Positions 44,431 to 53,665 of a stretch of 64,000 bases of DNA are shown piece by piece. The stretch covers positions 2,604,001 through 2,668,000 of the forward strand of contig NZ_JAUSZL010000002.1 in NCBI RefSeq assembly GCF_030817535.1, read 5' to 3'. The number at the start of each line of letters is the position of its first letter. Positions within the stretch are counted from its first letter, which is position 1. The notes under the pieces were generated by a model that was not told the origin of the DNA, made no database searches, and was given only the letters and a program-made list of their open reading frames with translations. Origin of the DNA: Streptomyces sp. V3I8 (GTDB lineage: Bacteria; Actinomycetota; Actinomycetes; Streptomycetales; Streptomycetaceae). The position numbers and the translations under genes were made by a program.

Positions 44431-45399
44431 TCAGGCCTGCTCGGCGTCGGCCGGCTTCTCGGCCTCGGCCTCGGCGGGCGCCTCGGCGGCAGCCGGAGCC
44501 TCGGCCTCGGCGGCGGGCGCCTCGGTCTCGGCGGCCGGAGCCTCGGTCGCGGGGGCCTCGGCGTCTGCGTCGGCGGCCGGAGCGTCGGCGGCGGGCGCCT
44601 CGGCAGCGGTCTCGTCGGCCTTCTTCTCGCCGCCCTCGAGCAGGTCGCGCTCCCACGCGGCGAGCGGCTCGCCCGCGGCCTTGTCACCCTCGGCGGCCTT
44701 GCCGGCACCGGAACGGGAGATGAGGCCCTCGGCGACGGCGTCGGCGATCACGCGGGTGAGCAGGGTGACGGAGCGGATCGCGTCGTCGTTGCCCGGGATC
44801 TTGTAGTCGACCTCGTCGGGGTCGCAGTTGGTGTCCAGGATGGCGACGACCGGGATGTTGAGCTTCCGGGCCTCACCGACCGCGATGTGCTCCTTCTTGG
44901 TGTCCACGATCCAGACGGCGCTGGGCACCTTGGACATCTCGCGGATACCGCCGAGGGTCTTCTCCAGCTTGGCCTTCTCGCGGGAGAGGACGAGCAGCTC
45001 CTTCTTGGTGAGGCCGGACGCGGCCACATCCTCGAAGTCGATCTGCTCGAGCTCCTTGAGGCGCTGCAGACGCTTGTAGACGGTCGAGAAGTTGGTGAGC
45101 ATGCCGCCCAGCCAGCGCTGGTTCACGTAGGGCATGCCGACGCGGGTCGCCTGCTCGGCGATGGCCTCCTGCGCCTGCTTCTTCGTGCCGACGAACATGA
45201 CCGTGCCGCCGTGGGCGACGGTCTCCTTGACGAACTCGTAGGCGCGGTCGATGTACGACAGCGACTGGAGCAGGTCGATGATGTAGATGCCGTTGCGCTC
45301 CGTGAAGATGAAGCGCTTCATCTTCGGGTTCCAACGACGGGTCTGGTGACCGAAGTGGACGCCGCTTTCCAGCAGCTCCCGCATCGTGACGACGGCCAT
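44431..45399 (-). CDS. rpsB: 30S ribosomal protein S2 with long Ala/Glu/Pro tail
   Basis: A 322-residue S2. [30 protein letters not shown] and [20 protein letters not shown] are family segments. After about residue 255 there is a 65-residue acidic tail of Ala/Glu/Pro/Thr repeats ([20 protein letters not shown]), longer than in most bacteria but usual in streptomycetes. ATG 45399 has AAGGAG 7 bases upstream. The 45400-45680 gap carries the divergent promoters of rpsB and the M23 gene. I could not assign boxes confidently. Confidence 0.97.
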   Translation of the reverse strand: MAVVTMRELLESGVHFGHQTRRWNPKMKRFIFTERNGIYIIDLLQSLSYIDRAYEFVKETVAHGGTVMFVGTKKQAQEAIAEQATRVGMPYVNQRWLGGMLTNFSTVYKRLQRLKELEQIDFEDVAASGLTKKELLVLSREKAKLEKTLGGIREMSKVPSAVWIVDTKKEHIAVGEARKLNIPVVAILDTNCDPDEVDYKIPGNDDAIRSVTLLTRVIADAVAEGLISRSGAGKAAEGDKAAGEPLAAWERDLLEGGEKKADETAAEAPAADAPAADADAEAPATEAPAAETEAPAAEAEAPAAAEAPAEAEAEKPADAEQA

Positions 45400-45680
45400 G
45401 GCCGTACTCCTTGGTGTGCTCGGTTGTACCGCGCCCGCCGGACGGCGGTCGCGCCTGACGCCCGCGTTGCGCCTTGCCACAAGGGACCGAGGGGCGCTGA
45501 CACCGGCTGTTTGACGACCTGATGTCGGGGCGTGCGAAGTCGACCCGGTGACCCGGATCGCCACAAGAAGTGTACGGGACCCGCGAGGCGCCGGATGACG
45601 CCGTTGTCCACAACCGACGGGTACTCCACAGATCCTGACCATGATCCACTTTTTCGGGGCGGTCGGGGGACCGTTCTCGC

Positions 45681-46448
45681 ATGCGAGCAGACCATTTCCT
45701 TCGTACGCCGCCGGCGCCGCCGCGTGCCCTGACGGCGGCCGCCGTGCCGGTACTCGGCCTCCTGCTGATGCTGGGCCCGGTCCTCGGCGGGCCCGCGGCC
45801 ACCGCCCGGGACGGCGGTCCCGGCGGTGCGTCCGGTGGCGGCCGTGCGTCCGGTGGCGGCCGTGCGTCCGGTGGCGGCGTGGGCCCGCCCGTTCCGGCGG
45901 TCGGCCGCGCCTGGCCGGTGAGGTCGCGCCCGCCGGTGGCACGTGGCTGGGAGCCGCCGGCGACCGCCTACGGGCGGGGCCACCGGGGACTCGACCTCAC
46001 CGCGGCTCCCGGCACGCCGGTCCGGGCCGTCGCCCCCGGCCGCGTCTCCTTCGCGGGCCGGGTCGCGGGCCGCGGGGCCGTCTCGGTCGAGCTGACCGGC
46101 ACGGGAACACCACCCCTGCGCACCACGTACGTACCGGTGCGGGCGACCCTGAGAAAGGGCGCCGAGGTGGCCGCGGGCGAGGTGGTGGGCATCCTGGAAC
46201 CGTCGGACCCCCACTGCCCGGCGTCATGCCTGCACTGGGGCCTGCGCCGCGGCGACACCTACCTGGACCCGCTCGCCCTGCTGCCCCCGTGGCTGCTGAC
46301 CAGGGGCCCCTCACGCCTGCTGCCGGTCACGGGAGTACCGGAACAGGAACTCGACCCGGCACCGGCACCCGAATCCGAATCGGAACCGGCGACTGCCCGT
46401 CCCGCCCGTCCCGCCCACGGGACACCCGGACTCTTCGCATGGTTCTGA
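45681..46448 (+). CDS. Secreted M23-family (LytM) peptidase-like protein
   Basis: A 255-residue exported protein. A signal peptide or anchor covers about 1-42, followed by a Gly/Ser/Arg repeat stretch ([16 protein letters not shown]). The LytM domain is at about 90-200: [21 protein letters not shown] supplies the first zinc His and Asp, and CLHWGLR supplies the HxG-like final His. These enzymes cut peptidoglycan cross-bridges or act as amidase activators. A Glu/Pro/Ser-rich tail follows. ATG 45681 has GGGGGA about 10 bases upstream. Divergent from rpsB and convergent with the TetR gene. Confidence 0.85.
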   Translation: MRADHFLRTPPAPPRALTAAAVPVLGLLLMLGPVLGGPAATARDGGPGGASGGGRASGGGRASGGGVGPPVPAVGRAWPVRSRPPVARGWEPPATAYGRGHRGLDLTAAPGTPVRAVAPGRVSFAGRVAGRGAVSVELTGTGTPPLRTTYVPVRATLRKGAEVAAGEVVGILEPSDPHCPASCLHWGLRRGDTYLDPLALLPPWLLTRGPSRLLPVTGVPEQELDPAPAPESESEPATARPARPAHGTPGLFAWF

Positions 46449-46560
46449 CGGACGGGTCCGGGAGGCGGTCCCCGGAGGAGCATCAGAGGAACCCCGGAGG
46501 AGACGGCCCGCGCGTCTACGAACGGGGACAGGCCCCGAAGCACCGGCGATCCGGCGCCCC

Positions 46561-46588
46561 GGACCCGGACCCGGACCCGGACCCGGAC
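46561..46588. repeat. 6-bp tandem repeat (ggaccc) between convergent genes
   Basis: About 4.7 copies of ggaccc lie in the 160-base gap between the M23 and TetR genes. No hairpin terminator was recognised in this gap. Confidence 0.85.
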
Positions 46589-46608
46589 AAGCCAACCGCC
46601 TCGGCGGC

Positions 46609-47190
46609 TCAGCCCCGTACGCCGCGCAGAGCCATCGCGACCGCGGCCTCGGTGATGACCTCGGGTTCCTCGGCCGCGCCCAGTTCGATCCTGCGGACCG
46701 CCGCGTCCGCCATCCCCTGGAGGAGCATCGCGGCCATCCGCGGCTGCTCGTGCCCCATGTCCCGCAACGCCTCCACGATCATCGCGACGAGTCCCCCGTG
46801 CGCGGCGCGGATCTTCTCGCGCGCGCCCGCGTCGAGCTCGCTCGCGGAGATCGCCACCACGGCCCGGTGCCTCCGGTCCCCGACGAGGGTGAGCTGACTG
46901 CGGACGTACGCCTCGACCTTCCCCTCGGGCGTCCCGGCCAGCGACATCGCCGTCTCGACCTCGGCGGCCCAGAGCGGGAAGTCGACCTCGCAGAGCTCTT
47001 CGACGACAGCCGCCCTGGAGCGGAAGTACTCGTACACGGAGGACCGCGCGAGGCCGGTCCGCTCGGCGAGCGCCGGGAACGTCAGCGCGTCCGTCCCGCC
47101 CTCGGACAGCAGTGACCGTGCCGCGTCCAGCAGGGCGGCTCGCTGCATCGACCGGTGCTCGGCCACGGAGGCCGCTCGAATCCTTGGCAC
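46609..47190 (-). CDS. TetR-family transcriptional regulator
   Basis: A 193-residue regulator. The HTH is at about 15-60 (AALLDAARSLLSEGGTDALT; LAERTGLARSSVYEYF), followed by an all-helical ligand domain. GTG 47190 starts PRIRAASVAEHRS. It lies downstream of whiG on the same strand, separated by 178 bases. Neither neighbour is an obvious target, so the ligand and regulon are unknown. Confidence 0.88.
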   Translation of the reverse strand: MPRIRAASVAEHRSMQRAALLDAARSLLSEGGTDALTFPALAERTGLARSSVYEYFRSRAAVVEELCEVDFPLWAAEVETAMSLAGTPEGKVEAYVRSQLTLVGDRRHRAVVAISASELDAGAREKIRAAHGGLVAMIVEALRDMGHEQPRMAAMLLQGMADAAVRRIELGAAEEPEVITEAAVAMALRGVRG

Positions 47191-47368
47191 GCTCCCACTT
47201 TACGGACGCCTCGCCCAGGACGGGAGTCTCTGGCCCGGAAGGACCTGTCCGCCGCCCCGGAGCACAACGATCCCGCGCCGGCGGAGAAGCGCTTCCACCA
47301 GGCCGAAGGAGTGACTGCGCCGGGCCGGAGGAGCGACTGCGCCGACCCGGTGCGGCGGTCCCGCCGGG

Positions 47369-48205
47369 TCAGCGCCCGAAACTCGCCAGCTTCGCCCGGA
47401 GCTGGAGGACCGACTTGGTGTGGATCTGGCTGACGCGGCTCTCCGTCACCCCGAGCACATTGCCGATCTCGGCGAGCGTGAGCCCCTCGTAGTAGTAGAG
47501 GGTGACCACCGTCTTCTCCCGCTCGGGCAGTGTGTTGATGGCCCGGGCCAGGAAACGCCGCAGCTCACGGTCCTCGGCGACCTCCACGGGGTTGTCGGCC
47601 GCGGTGTCCTCGAGGGTGTCCATCAGGCTCAGCCGGTTGCCGCCCTCACCGCCGACGTGCAGCAGTTCCTCCAGGGCCACGACGTTGGCCAGCGACAACT
47701 GGCCGAACACCGCGTGCAGCTCCTCGACCGCGATCCCCATCTCGTCGGCCACCTCGATCTCGGACGGCGTACGCCGAAGCCGCGCCTCCAGTGTCGCGTA
47801 GGCCCGCTCGACGTTACGGGCCTTCTGCCGCACGGACCGGGGGATCCAGTCCAGCGCGCGCAGCTCGTCGATCATCGCGCCCCGGATCCGGGTGATCGCG
47901 TACGTCTCGAACTTGATCTCCCGCCCGATGTCGAACTTCTCGATGGCGTCGATCAGCCCGAACACACCCGACGACACGAAGTCGGCCTGCTCCACGTTGG
48001 GCGGCAGCCCCACACTCACCCGGCCCGCCACGTACTTCACCAACGGCGAGTAGTGCAGGATCAGCTGCTCGCGCAGCCGGCCGTCACCCGTGGTCTTGTA
48101 CGACCTCCACAGCTCGTCGAGCGTCGAGGGAGCGGGCGGCCGCCCGCCGCCTCGGGCAGCGGGGGGAACTGCCGCCCGGTCAGACCCGGAGGTGTGCTGG
48201 GGCAT
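47369..48205 (-). CDS. whiG: Sporulation sigma factor WhiG (FliA-type)
   Basis: A 278-residue sigma-70 family member that starts sporulation of aerial hyphae. Region 2 is [20 protein letters not shown] through [20 protein letters not shown], with [15 protein letters not shown] of region 3. Region 4 is [20 protein letters not shown] with the [26 protein letters not shown] 48205 ([18 protein letters not shown]) is chosen because it matches the known WhiG N terminus and has AAGG upstream. An in-frame ATG at 48295 would add 30 residues without support. Targets usually include whiH and whiI, which are not here. Confidence 0.97.
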   Translation of the reverse strand: MPQHTSGSDRAAVPPAARGGGRPPAPSTLDELWRSYKTTGDGRLREQLILHYSPLVKYVAGRVSVGLPPNVEQADFVSSGVFGLIDAIEKFDIGREIKFETYAITRIRGAMIDELRALDWIPRSVRQKARNVERAYATLEARLRRTPSEIEVADEMGIAVEELHAVFGQLSLANVVALEELLHVGGEGGNRLSLMDTLEDTAADNPVEVAEDRELRRFLARAINTLPEREKTVVTLYYYEGLTLAEIGNVLGVTESRVSQIHTKSVLQLRAKLASFGR

Positions 48206-48477
48206 GCGTCGCCTTGTGCCGTTCTGCAGTGAACTGGTGGTAACTGCGTGAGCTGTCGGTCTGATGTCGAGTTGCCTGTCTGAGTCGGAATCCATGCGAG
48301 CGTAGCGTGACTGGAGAGTCGCAGTGTGCGAACAGGGGCGGACTCACCGTGCGCAGATACGTTCCGCTCGGCGTTCCGCGGGGTCGTGGCCGTCGCCGTG
48401 CGTGACCGCCGCCGAGCGTCAACTACGGGAAACTCCAAGGGCTTCGGGGAGTCCCCCGGACGGCCGAACACTCTCGG

Positions 48478-49635
48478 TCAGCGGTGCCCTCCTTTCGTGT
48501 CGACGGACATCACGGCCTGGCGTGTCAACTTCCATCCGTCGCCGTGTCGTTCCACGAAGCCAAGTGAGCGGAGTTCGTACAGTCTCGCGACCGTGTCGTC
48601 CTCGCCCGTCCCGGCGTCCCTGGCGATCTCCCGCGGCGCCGCCGCCTCCTGGGCCGGCAGCGCGGCCAGCACCCGCGCGGCCGCCGGGTCCAGCAGGTCG
48701 CGGGGCAGGACCGGCCCGCGCCTGGCCGGCGCCAGCTCGCCCATGTCGCCGACCAGCTCGGCCACTTCCGCGGCGTCGGTGACCAGTACCGCGTCCCCGC
48801 GCAGCAGTTCGTGCACGCCCGCCGAGAGGCCGCTGGTGGCCGGGCCCGGTACCCCCATCGTGAATCTGCCCAACCGCTGCGCGGCCCGGGCGGTCACCAA
48901 CGCGCCACTGCGGTGGGCCGCCTCCACGACCACCGTGCCGCGCGTCAGCGCCGCGATGACCCGGTTGCGCAGGATGAACCTGCTCGGTGTCGGATGGTCG
49001 CCCGGTGGCAACTCACCGACCACCAGTCCCTGTTCGGCGATCCTGTCGATCAACCGGGTATGACCCGGCGGATAGGGCCGGTCGACGCCGCAGGCGAGCA
49101 CGGCGACGGTGGCGCCGCCCGCTGCGAGCGCGCCGCGGTGCGTGGCCCCGTCCACTCCGTAGGCACCTCCCGAGACCACGACCCAGCCCCGCTCCGCGAG
49201 CCCGGCGCCCAGCGTGGAGGCCATGTGGGCGCCGTACTCGGTGCAGGCCCGGGCGCCCACGACCGCGACGGAGCGCAGGGCCCACATCCGCAGGCTGGGC
49301 AGCCCGCGCACCCACAACCCGACGGGCCTGGCGTCCTCCAGGTCGTCCAGTTGCGCGGGCCACTCGGTGTCGCCGGGGCACACGAACCGCGTGCCGGAGT
49401 CCCGCGCCACCGCCAGGTCCCGCCGTGGGTCGGCCCGGTCGGCCCGGGCCCGCAGACCCGCCCATCGGGTGTCCGTCACGCCGGGCAGCCGCTCTCCGTC
49501 CCCGGCGAGGCGCCGGACCACCTCCGCCGCGCCGCTCTCGCGGAGCCATCGCCCGCAGATCTCGTCCCCCGGTTCGACGACGCGGGCCAGAAAAGCCCGG
49601 TGGAGCCGCTCCTCGTCCCCGCTCACGCCGCTCAC
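48478..49635 (-). CDS. dprA: DNA-processing protein DprA/Smf
   Basis: A 385-residue single-strand-DNA-binding recombination mediator. The Rossmann fold shows SVAVVGARACTEYG, VVSGGAYGVDGATHRGAL, PPGDHPTPSRFILRNRVIA and VVEAAHRSGALVTA. A C-terminal winged-helix region follows (about 320-385). GTG 49635 overlaps the comM stop (GTGA), and GTG 49626 is another choice. It is the last gene of yraN-comM-dprA, the usual actinobacterial order. Confidence 0.94.
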   Translation of the reverse strand: MSGVSGDEERLHRAFLARVVEPGDEICGRWLRESGAAEVVRRLAGDGERLPGVTDTRWAGLRARADRADPRRDLAVARDSGTRFVCPGDTEWPAQLDDLEDARPVGLWVRGLPSLRMWALRSVAVVGARACTEYGAHMASTLGAGLAERGWVVVSGGAYGVDGATHRGALAAGGATVAVLACGVDRPYPPGHTRLIDRIAEQGLVVGELPPGDHPTPSRFILRNRVIAALTRGTVVVEAAHRSGALVTARAAQRLGRFTMGVPGPATSGLSAGVHELLRGDAVLVTDAAEVAELVGDMGELAPARRGPVLPRDLLDPAAARVLAALPAQEAAAPREIARDAGTGEDDTVARLYELRSLGFVERHGDGWKLTRQAVMSVDTKGGHR

Positions 49636-51254
49636 GAGGACGCCCCGATCGCCATCGGCACTCCCCGCGGGACCCCGGTGCGCAACTGCAGCGCGAGGGT
49701 CACGTCCGCCGCCCCGGGGCGGTCCCGGCCGGCGAGGTCCGCGACGGTCCAGGCGACCCGCAGGACGCGGTCGAGCCCCCGGGCGGTGAGCACACCGCGC
49801 TCCAGGCTGCGCTCCGCGTCGTCCATGGCGCCCGGGGACGCGTACCACCGGCTGCGCAGCTCGCGGCCGGGCACCTCGCTGTTCGTGCGCCAGGGAGTGT
49901 CCGCCAGGCGGGCGGCGGCCCGTTCCCTGGCCGCCCGGACCCGGTCGGCGACCGTCTCGGTGGACTCGCCCCGCGCACCCCGCTCCGTCAGCTGGGAACG
50001 GGTGACGCGGTCCACCTCGACCCGCAGGTCGACGCGGTCGAGCAGGGGCCCGGAGAGCCGGGCCTGATAGCGGCGGATCGCGGAGGGCGAGCACTCGCAC
50101 AGCGTGTCCCGCTGCGAGAAGCGGCCGCAGGGGCAGGGGTTGGCCGCGAGCACCATCAGGAACCGTGCCGGGAAGCGCACGACCCCGGCGCTGCGCGCGA
50201 TCACCACGTGTCCCGACTCCAGGGGCTGGCGCAGCGCGTCGAGGGCGTGGCTGCTGAACTCGGGGGTCTCGTCGAGGAACAGCACGCCCCGGTGGGCGAG
50301 CGACACCGCGCCCGGGCGTGCCACTCCCTGGCCGCCCCCGACCAGGGACTGCATGGTCGCCGAGTGGTGCGGGGCGCAGTAGGGGGCGACGTCGACCAGG
50401 GGTTTGCCGGGCGGGAGAAGACCGGCGACCGAGTGCACGGCCGTGACCTCCAGGGACTCCTGGCGGGCGAGCGGTGGCAGGACGGCGGGCAGCCGCTCGG
50501 CGAGCATCGTCTTGCCTGCGCCCGGCGGGCCCTCCAGGAACAGGTGGTGTCCGCCGGCCGCGGCGACCTCGACCGCGGTCCGTGCCGAGAGCTGGCCGAC
50601 GACGTCGGAGAGGTCGTGTCCGTGGTCGTACTGCGCGGCTCCCGTGCCGTGCATACCGGTGGCCGCGCCGGTGCCCGGCAGGCGCAGGCCGGCCAGCGGA
50701 TCGGTCCGGCCCTGCTCGTCCGGGTCCTCATCGGGCACGGGTTCGTCCGTGAGGACGGCGATGAGCTGCCGCAGGCTGCGGACGCCGAGCACGGACACGC
50801 CTGGCACCAGTGACGCCTCGGCGGCGGCGCACTCGGGCACCACCACCTGCTCGTACCCGGCGTCGGCCGCGGCCAGCACGGCCGGCAGCACGCCCCGGAC
50901 GGGCCGGACCCGTCCGTCCAGGCCCAGTTCACCGATCATCACGATGTCGCAGAGCACGCGCGGGTCGATGCGCTCGGAGGCGCCCAGCGCGGCGCAGGCG
51001 ATGGCCAGGTCGAAGCCGCTGCCGCCCTTCGGTACCGAGGCCGGGCTGAGGCCCACCGTGAGCTTTTTCTGCGGCCACTCGGCGCCCGAGTTGACGACGG
51101 CCGCCCTGACCCGGTCCTTGCTCTCCGTCAGGCTCTTGTCGGGCAGCCCCACCAGGGTGAAGGCCGCGACCCCGGGCTCGAGGTCCGCCTGGACCTCGAC
51201 GACGACGCCGTCCACTCCCACGAGGGCCACCGAGCACGTACGCGCGAAGCCCAT
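49632..51254 (-). CDS. comM: YifB/ComM-family Mg-chelatase-like AAA+ ATPase
   Basis: A 540-residue AAA+ ATPase of the ComM group, whose members act as helicases in branch migration. An N-terminal Lon-like fold (about 20-160) precedes Walker A GPPGAGKTMLAERLP (about 220) and Walker B VLFLDETPEFS. A cysteine set CPCGRF...CEC lies near residue 365. The start shares a base with the yraN stop (TGATG at 51256-51252), and the stop overlaps the dprA start. Confidence 0.93.
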   Translation of the reverse strand: MGFARTCSVALVGVDGVVVEVQADLEPGVAAFTLVGLPDKSLTESKDRVRAAVVNSGAEWPQKKLTVGLSPASVPKGGSGFDLAIACAALGASERIDPRVLCDIVMIGELGLDGRVRPVRGVLPAVLAAADAGYEQVVVPECAAAEASLVPGVSVLGVRSLRQLIAVLTDEPVPDEDPDEQGRTDPLAGLRLPGTGAATGMHGTGAAQYDHGHDLSDVVGQLSARTAVEVAAAGGHHLFLEGPPGAGKTMLAERLPAVLPPLARQESLEVTAVHSVAGLLPPGKPLVDVAPYCAPHHSATMQSLVGGGQGVARPGAVSLAHRGVLFLDETPEFSSHALDALRQPLESGHVVIARSAGVVRFPARFLMVLAANPCPCGRFSQRDTLCECSPSAIRRYQARLSGPLLDRVDLRVEVDRVTRSQLTERGARGESTETVADRVRAARERAAARLADTPWRTNSEVPGRELRSRWYASPGAMDDAERSLERGVLTARGLDRVLRVAWTVADLAGRDRPGAADVTLALQLRTGVPRGVPMAIGASS

Positions 51255-51682
51255 CAGGCCGCCCCTCGCACGTGCTCCACGACGGGGGCGCCGCGGTCGG
51301 GCAGCACCACCCCCACGACGTCGATGCGCACGCCGCCGGGTGGAGCCCCTCCGTGTTCCTGCAGCCAGCGCTCCGCGAGGCCGCGCAGCCGCCGGGCCTT
51401 GACGGGGGTCACGGCGGACATCGGATGCTCGAAGGACCCCGCGCGACGGGTCTTGACCTCGCAGACGACCAGGGCGTCGCCGTCCTGGGCCACGATGTCG
51501 ATCTCGCCGGTCCTGCCCGCGCGCCAGTTCCGCTGCAGGATCCTCATGCCGGCGTCGGTCAGCCGCCGTGCGGCCAGGTCCTCGCCGTACCTGCCGAGTG
51601 CGCTGCGGGCCTTGGACACCCTGGTCGCGGTAGATGTCCTGGACGCCTTGGACGCCGTGGCTGCCTTGTCGGGTGTGTTCAT
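51254..51682 (-). CDS. yraN: YraN/UPF0102 family endonuclease-like protein
   Basis: A 142-residue protein with the endonuclease-like fold: [34 protein letters not shown] with the acidic/EVK core, and [12 protein letters not shown]. The biochemical role of the family is unproven. ATG 51682 has GGAGGTG about 8-10 bases upstream. An N-terminal Ser/Thr/Ala-rich stretch (about 30 residues) precedes the domain. First gene of yraN-comM-dprA. Confidence 0.9.
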   Translation of the reverse strand: MNTPDKAATASKASRTSTATRVSKARSALGRYGEDLAARRLTDAGMRILQRNWRAGRTGEIDIVAQDGDALVVCEVKTRRAGSFEHPMSAVTPVKARRLRGLAERWLQEHGGAPPGGVRIDVVGVVLPDRGAPVVEHVRGAA

Positions 51683-51811
51683 GTCGGCACCACCTCCGGC
51701 GCCAACAGTGAGCCCGTTCCGACCAGCTATTGGATCTTGGTGGACGGCCACCCGTTTGTGGACAACTCAGTCACCCGCACGAGCGGCCGCCGTCACACCT
51801 CTGCCGTACCG

Positions 51812-52120
51812 CTAGCTGCTCGGCAGTTCGAGATCGCTCTTGTTCAGCTCCTCGATGTTCACGTCCTTGAACGTGAGAACACGCACCTGCTTCACGAACC
51901 GAGCAGGCCGGTACATGTCCCACACCCAGGCGTCCGCCATGGACACCTCGAAAAACACCTCGCCCTGGACCGAGTGCACCTGCATCTCGTAGTCATTGGT
52001 GAGGTAGAAGCGCCGTTCGGTCTCGATCACGTATTTGAACAGACCGACGACATCGCGGTACTCCCGGTAGAGCTTCAGCTCCATCTCGGTCTCGTACTTC
52101 TCGAGGTCCTCGGCGCTCAT
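51812..52120 (-). CDS. DUF2469 family protein
   Basis: A 102-residue acidic protein (MSAEDLEKYETEMELKLYRE start) of a short actinobacterial family of unknown function. No catalytic motif is visible. Aromatic-rich VSMADAWVWDMYRPARFV is the most conserved-looking segment. ATG 52120 follows AAGGGGA by 8 bases. It is part of the sipZ-nudix-DUF2469-yraN stretch on the minus strand. The gaps to its neighbours are 55 bases upstream and 129 downstream. Confidence 0.88.
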   Translation of the reverse strand: MSAEDLEKYETEMELKLYREYRDVVGLFKYVIETERRFYLTNDYEMQVHSVQGEVFFEVSMADAWVWDMYRPARFVKQVRVLTFKDVNIEELNKSDLELPSS

Positions 52121-52175
52121 GGCATGTTCCCCTTCAGCCGTGCGTCCCCCTATTGTGCGCCAGCCCCGCGAGCCC

Positions 52176-52850
52176 CTAGACGATTTCCGTGTCGAGGGTC
52201 TCGGGCCTGACCGGGGGCCCTTCGTCGAGCAGCCTGCGCAGCAGCTCGGCGAGTCTGGTCGGATACACCGTCTCATGTGCCCGGTGAAGTTCCCGGCACG
52301 TCCACCAGCGCGCTCCGGCGACACTGCGCCGTTCCAGCTCGGTCAGCCCCCTGGGCTCGGTCGCCGTCCGGGTCGTACGCCCCAGGTAGTACCACTCGTC
52401 CTGGTCCCAGCGGCGTCCCGCGAAAGGGAACGAACAGGTGCGCCGCCACAGCACCGGGCCCAGCTCCACCTCGGTGATGCCGGTCTCCTCCTCCAGCTCC
52501 CGCAGCGCGGCCTCCTCACGCGTCTCGTCGCCCTCCACCCCGCCGCCCGGCGTGAACCACCAGTCGTCCGAGGGGTCGTCGGGCTCATGCCCGTGCAGCA
52601 GCAGGATGCGGTCCCGCGGATCCAGCAGCACCACTCGGGCGACCCTGCGCAGCTCACCGAGGCCGCCGGGCGGCGCAAGCGCGCTCGACCCCTCGGACAG
52701 CGCAAGCGCGCCCGGCCCGTCGGGGGTCGGCGCCGGACGCCTGCCCATGACCTCGGACGCCGTGCCCTCGGACCCCGTGCCCTTGGAGGCCGTGCCCTCG
52801 GACCCCGCGGCCACCCGGTCACCCGCCGGCGCGGCCCCTTCAGCCGGCAA
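52176..52850 (-). CDS. NUDIX hydrolase
   Basis: A 224-residue pyrophosphohydrolase of nucleoside-diphosphate derivatives. The Nudix box GGGVEGDETREEAALRELEEE continues to TGI (about 101-124), with the metal-binding REExEE core intact. The first 60 residues are Ser/Glu/Gly/Thr-rich repeats not seen in core Nudix proteins. TTG 52850 is supported by GGGAG 7 bases upstream and overlaps the sipZ stop by 11 bases. A later in-frame ATG (MGRRPAPTPDG) is a possible alternative. Substrate unknown. Confidence 0.85.
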   Translation of the reverse strand: MPAEGAAPAGDRVAAGSEGTASKGTGSEGTASEVMGRRPAPTPDGPGALALSEGSSALAPPGGLGELRRVARVVLLDPRDRILLLHGHEPDDPSDDWWFTPGGGVEGDETREEAALRELEEETGITEVELGPVLWRRTCSFPFAGRRWDQDEWYYLGRTTRTATEPRGLTELERRSVAGARWWTCRELHRAHETVYPTRLAELLRRLLDEGPPVRPETLDTEIV

Positions 52851-53586
52851 GAGCCTGCTCCCTCGTTCCCCGACCGTCCCGCCGGCGCCCCGCCCGCTTG
52901 GCGATCGGCCCGTACGCGGCGCCGCCGAGCACGAGCACCGCGCCCACCACGATCGCCGCGAGGACGAGTCGCAGGGGACCGGGCTCGGAGGTCCCGCCGA
53001 GTTCCTCGAAGCCGGTGGGGCGGGCCAGCATGCCGTTCATGGGCCAGGCCACCGCGTCGACGCGCGCGTTCACGGCGCTGCGCGGCACCGTGCCGTTGCC
53101 GGCCTCCGTCAGGTGGGCGGTGGAGTCCAGTGAGCCGCTGCGCTCGTCGCCGAGCAGGAAGAGCCGGCCCCTGGGTACCTCGATGGAGGGGATCGTGGAC
53201 GACTCGGCCGCGCTGCCCTCGGGCAGATACGGTTCGTCGATCTTCTTGCCGTTCACGGTCAGCCTGTCCTGCGTGCAGCAGGCGACCGTGTCCCCGCCGA
53301 CGGCGACGACCCGCTTCACCATGGGGAGGTCGCCCCAGCTGGCCTGCTTGAAGACGACGACGTCACCGCGCTCGACCTCGGAGCCGTCGATCCGCTCGGC
53401 GAGCACCCGGTCGCCGCCCGCGATGGTCGGCGACATCGAGTCGGTCGGCACGGTGTACGGCTGGTAGACGACCGCCCCCCAGGCGAACCCACCGAGGAAG
53501 AGCACACAGCCGAGGGCCACGGCCAGCCCCGACAGCTTGCTGCCGAGCCGTCCGTGGCCCTCGTCCGTACGGCGTGTCCCGCTCAT
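52840..53586 (-). CDS. sipZ: Type I signal peptidase SipZ
   Basis: A 248-residue membrane serine peptidase that removes signal peptides from exported proteins. One helix is at about 17-38, and a C-terminal helix (about 205-225) crosses the membrane again. The nucleophile motif is VPTDSMSPTI and the general base is MVKRVVAVGGD. FLLGDERSGSLDS is box E. ATG 53586 has GGGAGGA 5 bases upstream, stronger than an upstream in-frame ATG at 53664. In S. lividans sipZ begins its own unit with later genes, as here. Confidence 0.93.
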   Translation of the reverse strand: MSGTRRTDEGHGRLGSKLSGLAVALGCVLFLGGFAWGAVVYQPYTVPTDSMSPTIAGGDRVLAERIDGSEVERGDVVVFKQASWGDLPMVKRVVAVGGDTVACCTQDRLTVNGKKIDEPYLPEGSAAESSTIPSIEVPRGRLFLLGDERSGSLDSTAHLTEAGNGTVPRSAVNARVDAVAWPMNGMLARPTGFEELGGTSEPGPLRLVLAAIVVGAVLVLGGAAYGPIAKRAGRRRDGRGTREQALAG

Positions 53587-53665
53587 CCCAGTCCTCCCCC
53601 ACCTCGGAGAATCGACCTCGCGGCCCAGGTCCGGGCCACGGAAGATCGGCGTCTGGGACGGCACC

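Noticed and set aside
48206..48295. Upstream ATG extending WhiG by 30 residues ([10 protein letters not shown])
   Set aside because: Known WhiG proteins start at MPQHTSGSD, and the extension precedes that start without its own ribosome-binding site.
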